Notes: a model not told the origin generated them from the sequence alone. DNA of 18,853 nt from Bacteroidetes bacterium UBA7692 (GCA_002482725.1 DLGO01000115.1:2460-21312); one strand, 5' to 3'. Shown: positions 7,162-16,153, counted from the first letter of the stretch. Numbers and translations: made by a program.

Positions 7162-7192
7162 CAAATATAGTAATCATCTTCTTTTTACCAAA
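7162..7192 (-). promoter_or_regulatory. Bacteroidota-type promoter of rplU-rpmA
   Basis: On the minus strand, TTTG (complement of 7189-7192) is followed by exactly 19 bases and then TATATTTG (complement of 7162-7169), matching the known Bacteroidota consensus TTTG / TAnnTTTG. The ATG of rplU lies 21 bases beyond the -7 element, consistent with a short leader. Confidence 0.8.
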
Positions 7193-7310
7193 TAATAATC
7201 AGAACCATTTTTGCAAATACCTGTTTATTATCGCTTTTGGTCCATTTCGTAGCTGCTCAGTTGGGTTATGAACACTTACTTTATCTAATATATATACTTT
7301 TAACAATATT

Positions 7311-8537
7311 CTATCCTTTCATAGCCCTCATTCTTTGTAGCAGCGTAGGGTGGCTGTAATGCATAAACACATACGCCGGATGGGGCTGCGGGTTGCTCAG
7401 GTGGTTTACCGTCATTTTCTTTAGTGAGCTTATCAGCGGCCCTTCGCTAAAGGTTTCTTTGGCATACCTGTCTGCCTCGTATTCATTTTTTCTGCTAAAT
7501 AGGTTCATGAATAACCCTGTCAATGTGCCTATTGGACTATACAATAGCATAAAGGCAATCAGCGCCAGGTGAAAGTTATTTTCTTCTGCACCCAGCATTT
7601 GTGCCAGCAGGGGATTGGTAGATAGCCAGCCAAACAGGAAAAACAAAAGCCCCATCTGCGCTACAGATAGCAGAATACCCTGTAGCACATGCTTCTTTTT
7701 ATAGTGGCCTACCTCGTGCGCCAGCACCGCTGTTATCTCTTCTGTGCTCAGGTCTTTTATCAGGGTGTCATACAGCACTATATTCTTTTTGCTGCCCAGC
7801 CCGCTGAAAAACGCATTCGCCTTGCTGCTGCGCTTAGAGCCATCCATTACAAATACATTGGTAAGCGGAAAATCCACCTTGCCGGCATACTCTTCTATTG
7901 CCTGTCTCAGTTCACCTCCTTCCAATGGCGTCAGCTTGTTGAATATTGGCAATAGTAGATTGGTATAGAACATGGCAAAGAATATAGAGAAACCCGATAG
8001 CACCGCCCATGCCGCCAGCCAAAAAGTACTACCCAGCAACTGAAACAGGAAAACAAGAAGGCTGATAAGCACGCCACCTATCACAGCGCCAATCAGCATG
8101 CCCTTGATTTTATCTGCTATAAATGTAGACAGGGTAGATTTATTGAATCCGAATTTTTCCTCTATTACAAAGGTGCGGTAGATAGAAAAAGGCAGCCCGA
8201 TAACAAATGATCCCAGCCCCATGATCGCAAAAAAGATGAGGGACTGCAATATGGTATTGGTCGTCAATCCTTTTGCAAAACGGTCCACCGCAGCAAATCC
8301 CAAGAGCAGCATTGCCAGTGACACACCTAGTGAAATAAAGTCAGATATGGAGCTGATGCGCGCATTGGCTTGGGCATAGTCCTTTGCTTTGGTCACCTGC
8401 TCAGGCGTATAAAGGTCTTTTAGCTCTGCGGGTATCGGTAGTTCCCATGTTTTCAGGTTTTTGTAGTCTATATATTTCGAAACAAGGAATTCAATGATGA
8501 TGAAGCCGATTATCAAATACAATAAGGTAACTGCCAT
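7311..8537 (-). CDS. M48 family integral-membrane metallopeptidase (Ste24 / CAAX protease 1-like)
   Basis: A 408-residue inner-membrane zinc peptidase. The zinc motif is His274-Glu-Val-Gly-His278 inside VLAHEVGHYKKKH, and the third ligand is Glu354 in NEYEADRYA. Further Ste24 features are SKRSSKANAFFSGLG (residues 234-248), which in the family shapes the active site, and the C-terminal HYSHPTLLQRM. Several hydrophobic segments precede the catalytic region (about residues 1-20, 65-85, 95-118, 145-168, 172-195) and others follow it (about 285-305, 323-347). Full length for the family. Bacterial members are linked to membrane protein quality control; prenyl substrates are not expected here. It starts 45 bases after the stop of the upstream helical protein and may share a transcript with it, but a TATATTTG element (complement of 8542-8549) lies four bases before the ATG, without a matching TTTG at the usual distance. 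Confidence 0.95.
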   Translation of the reverse strand: MAVTLLYLIIGFIIIEFLVSKYIDYKNLKTWELPIPAELKDLYTPEQVTKAKDYAQANARISSISDFISLGVSLAMLLLGFAAVDRFAKGLTTNTILQSLIFFAIMGLGSFVIGLPFSIYRTFVIEEKFGFNKSTLSTFIADKIKGMLIGAVIGGVLISLLVFLFQLLGSTFWLAAWAVLSGFSIFFAMFYTNLLLPIFNKLTPLEGGELRQAIEEYAGKVDFPLTNVFVMDGSKRSSKANAFFSGLGSKKNIVLYDTLIKDLSTEEITAVLAHEVGHYKKKHVLQGILLSVAQMGLLFFLFGWLSTNPLLAQMLGAEENNFHLALIAFMLLYSPIGTLTGLFMNLFSRKNEYEADRYAKETFSEGPLISSLKKMTVNHLSNPQPHPAYVFMHYSHPTLLQRMRAMKG

Positions 8538-8582
8538 ACAGCAAATATATTTTTAATCAATAATGGTTGAGTGAGGATTTTC

Positions 8583-9989
8583 TCATTTAACTTTTGATAG
8601 CAGCCAGTCTTTTTCTGCTATCGCTTTGGTGTTTTCTACCTTTGTTTTCAGTCGCTCACGCGCTGGTTTGTCGTAGGGGCGCAGGTGCGATAGCTGCAGC
8701 ACCATCTTCGCAAAGTTGCCGTATACCGCTTCGTGGTAGGTCTGCAGCTTCTTCCTTTTTAGCTGTTGCTTCAGGTTGTCTATACCATATCCCAGCAGGT
8801 TATACTCATCTGACTCGAAATATGTTTTAATAAGTAATACACGTGCGTCCAGATCTGTGAATTGTTCCTTTATTTCCACCTCTTGTAATAGGTCCGCCAC
8901 TGCATCAAATTTGCCTAATGAGAAAAAGTACCTCGCCTTGCAATAAGCATAGAATCCATCCCTTATTTCGACCGTAAGCTTTGGCTTATATTCCTCAATA
9001 AAGCTACCCACCCAATCATAAGCTTTTAATCCTATGGCTATGGCAGTTATGTTTTTATAGGTAAAAGGGGAGAGGTGGCCCTGTTCTTCGAATATGCCCC
9101 GCTCCAATCCTGCCTTGTAAATATCAAATACCTCGATAAAATATTTTTGCCCTCCAGTATTCAGTCGCCTGATGCAATAGTTGATGGCCAGGGTGAAAAT
9201 ATCCTTTAGCTCCTTTACTTCTATTCTGCCGGACTTATGCAAAAGCGCATCTTTTAGCTGCAGGAAATAATCCTCATTATCAGGCTCGCTCAGGCACAGG
9301 TAGTTGAAATACAGCAAGCTAACCAATGGATTGCTGAGCAGTTTTTTTCGCTGTATCATTTCCATTACCTCGTCTACCAGCTCCGGTTGGTGTTCAAAGT
9401 GGAATATATTTTTGTAAGATAAGATACTACAAACATGCTTTAGCTTTTGGGTTATATAAAACGAATCAAGGTCATCAGTTAGCTTTTGCAGGTCGTCATT
9501 CTCTGCCTTTCTGTTACTAATAGAATAGGAGTAATATTCCGTGTGCAGTTGCAACTGGTAAAAGTAGTTTGCCGGGCTTATCGCTGCTGTAGTGGCAATG
9601 TATTCTTCTGCTTCTTTGTATCCTGCCAGGAATTGCTTGGGCAGATTTCTTCTCCGCAGCGATTGGGCCAGCAGCAGTTTTTCCTGTACAGCATCCTGCT
9701 CCATTTCATGTATGGTTATGTAGCGTGTTATAATCCTGGTCAGGTAGGTCATCACATGCCGCAGTTTGGCTATATCCATTTCCTGTTTTGGGAATACATA
9801 TTTATATGCCCCTTCAGCACTTATTCCGCTGGCCTTTGCTTTCTTTGTCTTCAATAGGTATTCATACAGCTTTATCTCTTCTTCCCGGTAATTGAAAAAG
9901 GGCGAATGGACGGCTTTATCCAGTTCTTTCAGTTCTTCTATACTTAGCGACGAGAAAAGCTGATATAAACTGCTGGCTTTAAAATTCAT
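8583..9989 (-). CDS. Conserved Bacteroidota protein of unknown function, all-helical (TPR-like?)
   Basis: A 468-residue protein without signal peptide or membrane segments, hence probably cytoplasmic. The N-terminus MNFKASSLYQLFSSLSIEELKELDKAVHSPFFN resembles a recurrent Bacteroidota family I have no function for. The rest is rich in Leu, Tyr, Glu and Lys with helix-pair-like spacing (for example FYAYCKARYFFSLGKFDAVADLL), as in TPR or similar solenoid scaffolds, so a protein-binding role is a guess. The start at 9989 is preferred over the ATG at 10013, whose extra residues (MAIFYRKK) do not look like part of the family. It is divergent from the large secreted gene at 10155 and lies 45 bases upstream of the M48 peptidase gene on the same strand. 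Confidence 0.85.
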   Translation of the reverse strand: MNFKASSLYQLFSSLSIEELKELDKAVHSPFFNYREEEIKLYEYLLKTKKAKASGISAEGAYKYVFPKQEMDIAKLRHVMTYLTRIITRYITIHEMEQDAVQEKLLLAQSLRRRNLPKQFLAGYKEAEEYIATTAAISPANYFYQLQLHTEYYSYSISNRKAENDDLQKLTDDLDSFYITQKLKHVCSILSYKNIFHFEHQPELVDEVMEMIQRKKLLSNPLVSLLYFNYLCLSEPDNEDYFLQLKDALLHKSGRIEVKELKDIFTLAINYCIRRLNTGGQKYFIEVFDIYKAGLERGIFEEQGHLSPFTYKNITAIAIGLKAYDWVGSFIEEYKPKLTVEIRDGFYAYCKARYFFSLGKFDAVADLLQEVEIKEQFTDLDARVLLIKTYFESDEYNLLGYGIDNLKQQLKRKKLQTYHEAVYGNFAKMVLQLSHLRPYDKPARERLKTKVENTKAIAEKDWLLSKVK

Positions 9990-9994
9990 TTTTT

Positions 9995-10073
9995 TTCGAT
10001 AAAATATAGCCATGAAAGTACTTATTTAATTGAAATTTTGCTTTATGTTATGAATGTTTCTCTTCGATAAAAT
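9995..10073. repeat. 11-base direct repeat in the divergent intergenic region
   Basis: TTCGATAAAAT occurs at 9995-10005 and 10063-10073, 68 bases apart, between two divergently transcribed genes. It could be a paired binding site for a regulator, but the region is AT-rich and chance cannot be excluded. Confidence 0.45.
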
Positions 10074-10154
10074 GAATTATTTGACCTTCTTTTTGCTTGT
10101 TGATTGCAAGACTTTCGTACTGTGAAAGTTTCTCAACCAACAAAAACAAGATAT

Positions 10155-13028
10155 ATGATACGTACATTATTACTTAAAACATGGCTGCTGTGCAGCATTA
10201 TGCTTGGCTTATCACAGCTGCATGCCCAGGGATGGATAAAAAGGTTCCTGCCAAATGAAGCGGTTATCTTCAGTTCGGTTTATGCCACCGCCGATAGTGG
10301 ATTCCTGGCTACGGGTTTTTGCTTAAGCAATTTCAGTTTTGAGCGTACTATTAAGATCAATGCTGCCGGACAAGTTCTTTGGCAGGTAGATAATGACTCT
10401 GTTGCAACAGGCTCGTTCAGTAACATTACACAGGATGGTGGCCTGGTGGTATTCGGATATAGTGAAGGAGGTTTGGGCTTGCAGAGCCGCAATATGATGA
10501 GGCTGGATAAAGACGGCAACAGGCTATGGGTAAAGGATATCCACAGCTATAACAATGGAGGGCAGGGTGGCCTTGGCAATATAGATTTAGATACTACAGA
10601 TAATGGTGGATTTATTTGTGTGTTCACAGCATATGATACCTCTTTAGATATTCAACGATTATATGTAAAACGGTTGGATGGCAATGGTAATTACATTTGG
10701 GAGCAAAGCTATTATGATACAGATACTACAAAATACTGTTATGCGCTGCGCAATGCAAAAGATGGCGGATTTATTATGGGCGTGAAGACTCCGGCAGGTT
10801 ACAGGTTGCTGAAGATAGACGGCATGGGTAATAAGGAATGGGAATATGTTTCCGTGCCGCAGGCTTATATCCTGCCGGTTATAGCAAGGGATGGTAATAT
10901 TCTGGTGCAGATAGGAGAGTATTGGAAGGGAGAAAATATTATTGCAAAACTGGACCAGGATGGAAATGAGCTTTGGCGGCATTTATATCCTGTGTTACCC
11001 GATTCTGCCTCATGGGCAGGCTCCATCATAGAAAGGCCGGATAAAAAATTGGTTATGATGGCTTCAAGTAGTGCTGGTAGTGGAAGATTTACATTTTGCA
11101 TAGCAGATACATTGGGAAATATTCTGCTAACACGGAACATCAGCACTGCGAGGCTTGGATATAAAAACAAGGTTGTTAAATCATCTTATAAGAGCTTTAA
11201 CACCTCAGCTGATGGAGGCTATGTGTTTGGTGGATTTATTGAAGATAACATGAACAATACGCTAAATTATTCAGGCTTTATTGCAAAAGTAGATAGTGAT
11301 GGTGTTGTTTATCCGGGAGTTGTTTCCGGAATTGCATACAATGATGCTGATGAGGATTGCCAAAAGGATAGTATCGAAATGCTTATTCATCCTGCGCTTG
11401 TTACCTTCACCGGAGTTTCAGATACCTTTACTGTTACCACCCTTGACACAGGGTATTTTTCAATAGCTATAGATACAGGTAGTTACAATATAGATATAGC
11501 CCCGCCATCACCATATTGGGAGGCCAACACGTGTAACATTTCTATGTTGGACATTGTTGGTGGAACAGACAGCATTTTAAACCTTGGTTTCAAGCCCATA
11601 GTAATAAGCCCTTATATTATTATTGATGGTCACATAAGCCGCCAGCGCCTTTGCATGCCTGCAATTTACAAAGCTAAATACTGTAATACCGGCACTGCCC
11701 CATTCAATGGAGTATTGGAAATTAAAGTAGACAGCCTGCTCCAGGTAGATTCTGCATCTACACCCTGGTTAGCCAAAAATGGAAACACCTGCTACTTTAC
11801 CGTAAATGCACTGGGAATAATGGAGTGCGCCAATCTGGAAATTTACTGTACCGTACCTTGCGATGCTAACCTTACAGGTCGCACCACTTGTATAGATGCG
11901 CATGCCATAGTGGATACTGTTGTTAATTCATCTCCGCTTTGGGATAAGTCTAATTTGTCTCTGCTTGTAGTACACGACATTTCCGAGGATAGCATCACAT
12001 TTACACTTAAAAATAAGGGCAACGGTGCCATGATAAATCCCGAAAGCCTGATAGTAATAGAGGACAATGTGATTCTATTCAGGGAACCGGTTTCATTGCC
12101 CGTTGGTGGCGAGGTAATCCGGAAGGTAAAGGCAAACGGCGCTACATGGCGGGCTTACATACCACAAACCAAACTGAATCCATACTCGGCATTTGCTACT
12201 GCTGCTATAGAGGGGGCGGGTCAGAATCAGCAAGGCACTATCAGCACAGGCTATTTGAAGCAGTTTGCATACAACGGCTATTATGGCTACTACTACAACA
12301 CATGCGAACAGATATTTAACTCATACGACCCTAACCAAAAGACGGTAAGCCCAACAGGCTTAGGTGCAGACCACATTATAGAAGGCTCCACTGCATTGGA
12401 ATACACATTGGATTTCCAGAACACGGGCAACGACACCGCCTATATTGTGCGCGTCATGGATACATTGCCGTCCTACCTTGACCCGGCTACTATCAGGAAA
12501 GGGGTAAGCAGCCACCAGTGCCAGATGGAGATAATCGGTAAAAATGTGATCTCTTTTACCTTCTACAATATCAACCTGCCGGATAGTGGAGCCAATCAAC
12601 TGCGCAGTAATGGTTTTGTTAAGTTCAGAATCAAGCAAAAGACAAACAATGCCATGGGCACCGTAATCGACAATAAGGTATCCATCTACTTCGACTATAA
12701 TCCACCAATAGTAACCAACACCGCTACCGTGCGCATTGGCGAGCTTAGGATTACAGGCATAGAAAGCATCTATGCCAATAAGCTCCTGCAGGTAAACGCA
12801 TTCCCTAATCCATTCAAAGACAAGACCACCATCAAAATTGAAGGTGAGCGCTTTGCCCAGTTGGAGTTAAAGGTATTCGACATCAGCGGCAGGCTGGTAA
12901 AGCAGCAGCTTGCTTACAATACAGATGACTTCATCATAGACAAGCAAGGCTTCAATTCAGGTAGCTATATCTTCGAAATAAGCAGCAACGGCAAACCTGT
13001 TGCGAAGGGCAAAATTATGGCTGAATAA
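10155..13028 (+). CDS. Secreted T9SS type A cargo: seven-bladed propeller, DUF7619-like and sorting domains (paralog 1)
   Basis: A 957-residue exported protein. Signal peptide 1-24 (MIRTLLLKTWLLCSIMLGLS then QLHA). Residues 25-388 hold seven similar motifs of the type K-x-D-x-x-G-N-x-x-W (near 67-77, 115-125, 172-182, 219-229, 264-274, 314-325 and 377-386), a likely seven-bladed beta-propeller. Residues 389-480 look like an SdrD/carboxypeptidase-regulatory beta-sandwich (SGIAYNDADEDCQ). A Cys-containing region follows to about 722. Residues 723-860 (SYDPNQKTVSP, FQNTGNDTAYIVRVMDTLP, SIYFDYNPPIVTNTA) resemble DUF7619. Residues 880-957 (NAFPNPF, LKVFDISGR, GSYIFEIS, KGKIMAE) form the type A T9SS sorting domain (TIGR04183-like). 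A TTG-initiated extension from 10104 is rejected because the signal peptide begins at the ATG at 10155. It is followed by a terminator and a paralog. Function is unknown; location is the cell surface or outside. Confidence 0.92.
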   Translation: MIRTLLLKTWLLCSIMLGLSQLHAQGWIKRFLPNEAVIFSSVYATADSGFLATGFCLSNFSFERTIKINAAGQVLWQVDNDSVATGSFSNITQDGGLVVFGYSEGGLGLQSRNMMRLDKDGNRLWVKDIHSYNNGGQGGLGNIDLDTTDNGGFICVFTAYDTSLDIQRLYVKRLDGNGNYIWEQSYYDTDTTKYCYALRNAKDGGFIMGVKTPAGYRLLKIDGMGNKEWEYVSVPQAYILPVIARDGNILVQIGEYWKGENIIAKLDQDGNELWRHLYPVLPDSASWAGSIIERPDKKLVMMASSSAGSGRFTFCIADTLGNILLTRNISTARLGYKNKVVKSSYKSFNTSADGGYVFGGFIEDNMNNTLNYSGFIAKVDSDGVVYPGVVSGIAYNDADEDCQKDSIEMLIHPALVTFTGVSDTFTVTTLDTGYFSIAIDTGSYNIDIAPPSPYWEANTCNISMLDIVGGTDSILNLGFKPIVISPYIIIDGHISRQRLCMPAIYKAKYCNTGTAPFNGVLEIKVDSLLQVDSASTPWLAKNGNTCYFTVNALGIMECANLEIYCTVPCDANLTGRTTCIDAHAIVDTVVNSSPLWDKSNLSLLVVHDISEDSITFTLKNKGNGAMINPESLIVIEDNVILFREPVSLPVGGEVIRKVKANGATWRAYIPQTKLNPYSAFATAAIEGAGQNQQGTISTGYLKQFAYNGYYGYYYNTCEQIFNSYDPNQKTVSPTGLGADHIIEGSTALEYTLDFQNTGNDTAYIVRVMDTLPSYLDPATIRKGVSSHQCQMEIIGKNVISFTFYNINLPDSGANQLRSNGFVKFRIKQKTNNAMGTVIDNKVSIYFDYNPPIVTNTATVRIGELRITGIESIYANKLLQVNAFPNPFKDKTTIKIEGERFAQLELKVFDISGRLVKQQLAYNTDDFIIDKQGFNSGSYIFEISSNGKPVAKGKIMAE

Positions 13029-13052
13029 GCTGGCTATTACAAGAAAATCAAT

Positions 13053-13087
13053 GGGGCATTGTCTGAATAAGATAATGCCCCTTTTTT
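13053..13087 (+). terminator. Rho-independent terminator after paralog 1
   Basis: GGGGCATT (13053-13060) pairs with AATGCCCC (13074-13081) around a 13-base loop and is followed by six T (13082-13087). It lies 24 bases after the stop codon and implies that the two paralogs are separate transcription units. Confidence 0.92.
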
Positions 13088-13206
13088 ATTCAAGAAAGGG
13101 AAAGGTTTTGACCTGATTTTGAAATATAAATGGTTTATTTGCTTTCAATTAATTAATCCTAATAACAACTTAAACTGATCCTTGGCTAAGGCGAATTCCA
13201 ACTTTT

Positions 13207-16134
13207 ATGATTCAAAAATTTACTGTCAGGGTAATTGTTACCTGTTTACTTTTTTTTGCATGTACTCAACTTTCAGCACAGGGCTGGATGAAACCGATCG
13301 GTCAGTTAATTGATGCAGATTCTGCCTTCATCGATGATTCTACGGGTTTACTGTTGATGCATGATCTTATTCCAACTATGGATAATGGATGTATTTTAAC
13401 GGGATATAGTCAGTTCGATGCTACGATTCCCAGAATAATTAGACTGGATTCAACTGGTAATAATGTTTGGAAAGGCCAATATGGAGAAGATACACCTCCT
13501 AATTTCTCTATAGTAACTCAAGATAATGGAATATTGATGATTACGGTTCCTGATAGTATAGTCCATAATCGGATTGTATTAACCAAAGTAAGTAATAAAA
13601 ATATTCAGGTATGGACAAAAAATGGGTTTTTCAGCAATGGTACTACGGTTAACTTATCTTATAAATTGGATACTGCTGATAATGGAGATTTCATTGCAGC
13701 ATTTTCGGTTAGCAATCAACAAGGAGAAAACTTATGCGTAAAACGATTTAATGCTGCTGGAAATGAGTTGTGGTCAAATAATTATCTTATTGCAGATAGT
13801 TTTTTAAGCATAAATCAAATATGTAATGCTAAGGATGGCGGGTTTTTAATAATCATGAATCATAAAAGTAATACTCAGGCCAAGCTTATTAAAATCGGTG
13901 CTAATGGCAGTCTTTTATGGCAGTATGACGTCAATACAGCCTGGAAGCCACTTAATGTTTCAATATCCCTTGACGGCAATATTTTATTGTTTTTGGCTGA
14001 TAATGCTGATAGCATTAGCCCTAAAGGAAGTAGAATAGAAAAGCTAGATAAGACCGGAAATAAGCTATGGGAACAATCTTATGGTTTGTTTGCAACTGAA
14101 CCTCATTGGTATTGGGCATTTGAACGGTATGATAATACTTTTGCATTAATAGGTTTGAAAGATACAATTAATCCTTCAACTATAGTCTTTTCTATTATTG
14201 ATTCGGTAGGAACCTTATTATATCAGAGAAAAACGGTTATAGACAGTAATATGCTTAAAAGCACATCATTAAGGCCGGAAACTTGTCAATTTGCCATTCT
14301 TGACAGAACAATTAAGAGAACTGCCGATGGGAGTTATTTTATAGGAGGTCATCTTTTAGGTGGAATTTATTTTTTTCAGGCTGTACTAATCAAAATGGAT
14401 AGTATGGGGGTAGTTTTTCCTAGTACCATATCAGCATATACTTTCTACGATAAAGACTCGAATTGCCAGCCGGATAGCACAGAAATGATAATCGGCTCTT
14501 CACTGGTTACTTTTGGTGGAGCAATAGATACCTTCAGGATCATTACCAGGAATAATGACTTCTATAGCATTGGTGCCAACGCAGAAACCTATTCTGTTAG
14601 TGTATCACCCCCGTCTTCCTATTGGCAACCTTCCGGCTGTAATCCGGCTTCCGTTACACTGGCCGATAAAAGCGATACGGTTATAGCATTAGGTATCCAA
14701 CCTTTGGTTTCGAGCCCTTATATAGTGGTCGATGGGCACATAAGCCGCCAAAGGATGTGTATGGACGCAACTTATAAGGCGCAGTATTGTAATACCGGTA
14801 CTGCCACCTTTCAGGGATTCCTGGAGGTTACGGTTGATACCCTTTTGGAGGTAAGGTTTGCCTCTCAGCTGTGGGTATCTAAAAGCGGCAATAACTATGT
14901 ATTCCAGGTTGACTCACTCGGTATTATGGATTGCGCTTCTCTCGAAATATACTTTACAGCACCCTGCGATGCCGACCTTACCGGCCGCACTACCTGCATT
15001 GTAGCACGTGCCTACAACGACACTGTACTCAATGTTTCGCCGCTTTGGGACAGGTCGGATTTAAGTATGGATGTGGTATATGACCCGGCAAAGGACAGTA
15101 TTACATTTACCTTGAAAAATACCGGCACCGGAAATATGTCAAAGCGCACCCCATTGGTGATACTTGAAGATAATGGGATTTATCTGTCTGATTCAGTTCA
15201 ACTGCAATCACCAGGGCAGCTGGAGTACAGCATAAAGGCAAACGGAGCTACTTTCAGGGCGATTGCCCCACAATCTGATTATAATCCGTATTCAGCATTT
15301 GCTACAGCGGCTATAGAAGGCGCAGGCTTCAACCAGCAAGGGAAGGTAAGCATAGGTTATTTAAAGCAATATGCCTATAATGAGTACTATGGCTACAACT
15401 ACACTGCCTGCGAGGCAATATATAACTCATACGACCCTAACCATAAATCAGTAACGCCTGAGGGTGCAGGCGCAAATCATATCATAGACAGCACCACCGC
15501 ATTGGAGTACACCCTGGAGTTTCAGAATACAGGCAACGATACGGCATATCTGGTGAGGATAAAAGATACACTTCCGGCTTTTCTGGATATTGTAACCGTT
15601 AAACAGGGTGTAAGCAGCCATAACTGCAATATGGATATAATCGGAAAGAATACGCTCCTGTTTACCTTTGGCAATATCAACCTTCCCGATAGCGCCACAA
15701 ATCCTGCGGGAAGCAACGGGTTTGTAAAATTCAAAGTGAAACAGAAGCCAAACAATGCCATGGGCACCGTAATCGACAACAAGGTATCCATCTACTTCGA
15801 CTATAATCCACCAATAGTAACCAACACCGCTACCGTGCGCATTGGCGAGCTTAGGGTTACAGGCATCGAAAGCATCTATGCCAATAAGCTGCTACAGGTA
15901 AATGCTTTCCCTAATCCATTCAAAGATAAAACCACCATCAAAATTGAAGGTGAGCGATTTGCCCAGTTGGAGTTAAAGGTATTCGACATCAGCGGCCGTC
16001 AGGTAAAGCAACAGATAACCTACAATACAGATGGCTTCATCATAGACAAGCAAGGCTTCAGTTCCGGTAGCTATATCTTCGAAATAAGCAGTAACGGAAA
16101 GCCTGTTGCGAGGGGCAAAATTGTGGCTGAATAG
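13207..16134 (+). CDS. Secreted T9SS type A cargo: seven-bladed propeller, DUF7619-like and sorting domains (paralog 2)
   Basis: A 975-residue exported protein with the same layout as its upstream neighbour. Signal peptide 1-25 ends in QLSAQ, and the mature proteins of both paralogs would begin with QGW or GW. Seven propeller motifs can again be read (RLDSTGNNVW, TKVSNKNIQVW, RFNAAGNELW, KIGANGSLLW, KLDKTGNKLW, SIIDSVGTLLY, KMDSMGVVFP). A middle beta-sandwich opens with SAYTFYDKDSNCQPD, the DUF7619-like domain starts near Asp743 (DPNHKSVTP), and the type A sorting domain starts at Asn899 (NAFPNPFKDKTTIKIEGER). The protein diverges strongly from paralog 1 before the beta-sandwich and is nearly identical to it at the C-terminus. 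The 5' part is visibly AT-richer than the 3' part. Start is the ATG at 13207, which directly opens the signal peptide. Ligand or function unknown. Confidence 0.93.
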   Translation: MIQKFTVRVIVTCLLFFACTQLSAQGWMKPIGQLIDADSAFIDDSTGLLLMHDLIPTMDNGCILTGYSQFDATIPRIIRLDSTGNNVWKGQYGEDTPPNFSIVTQDNGILMITVPDSIVHNRIVLTKVSNKNIQVWTKNGFFSNGTTVNLSYKLDTADNGDFIAAFSVSNQQGENLCVKRFNAAGNELWSNNYLIADSFLSINQICNAKDGGFLIIMNHKSNTQAKLIKIGANGSLLWQYDVNTAWKPLNVSISLDGNILLFLADNADSISPKGSRIEKLDKTGNKLWEQSYGLFATEPHWYWAFERYDNTFALIGLKDTINPSTIVFSIIDSVGTLLYQRKTVIDSNMLKSTSLRPETCQFAILDRTIKRTADGSYFIGGHLLGGIYFFQAVLIKMDSMGVVFPSTISAYTFYDKDSNCQPDSTEMIIGSSLVTFGGAIDTFRIITRNNDFYSIGANAETYSVSVSPPSSYWQPSGCNPASVTLADKSDTVIALGIQPLVSSPYIVVDGHISRQRMCMDATYKAQYCNTGTATFQGFLEVTVDTLLEVRFASQLWVSKSGNNYVFQVDSLGIMDCASLEIYFTAPCDADLTGRTTCIVARAYNDTVLNVSPLWDRSDLSMDVVYDPAKDSITFTLKNTGTGNMSKRTPLVILEDNGIYLSDSVQLQSPGQLEYSIKANGATFRAIAPQSDYNPYSAFATAAIEGAGFNQQGKVSIGYLKQYAYNEYYGYNYTACEAIYNSYDPNHKSVTPEGAGANHIIDSTTALEYTLEFQNTGNDTAYLVRIKDTLPAFLDIVTVKQGVSSHNCNMDIIGKNTLLFTFGNINLPDSATNPAGSNGFVKFKVKQKPNNAMGTVIDNKVSIYFDYNPPIVTNTATVRIGELRVTGIESIYANKLLQVNAFPNPFKDKTTIKIEGERFAQLELKVFDISGRQVKQQITYNTDGFIIDKQGFSSGSYIFEISSNGKPVARGKIVAE

Positions 16135-16153
16135 GCAGTTCAGATACTTCTTC

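Noticed and set aside
10104..10154. TTG start that would lengthen paralog 1 by 17 residues
   Set aside because: It would put a polar stretch ahead of a complete signal peptide beginning at the ATG at 10155.
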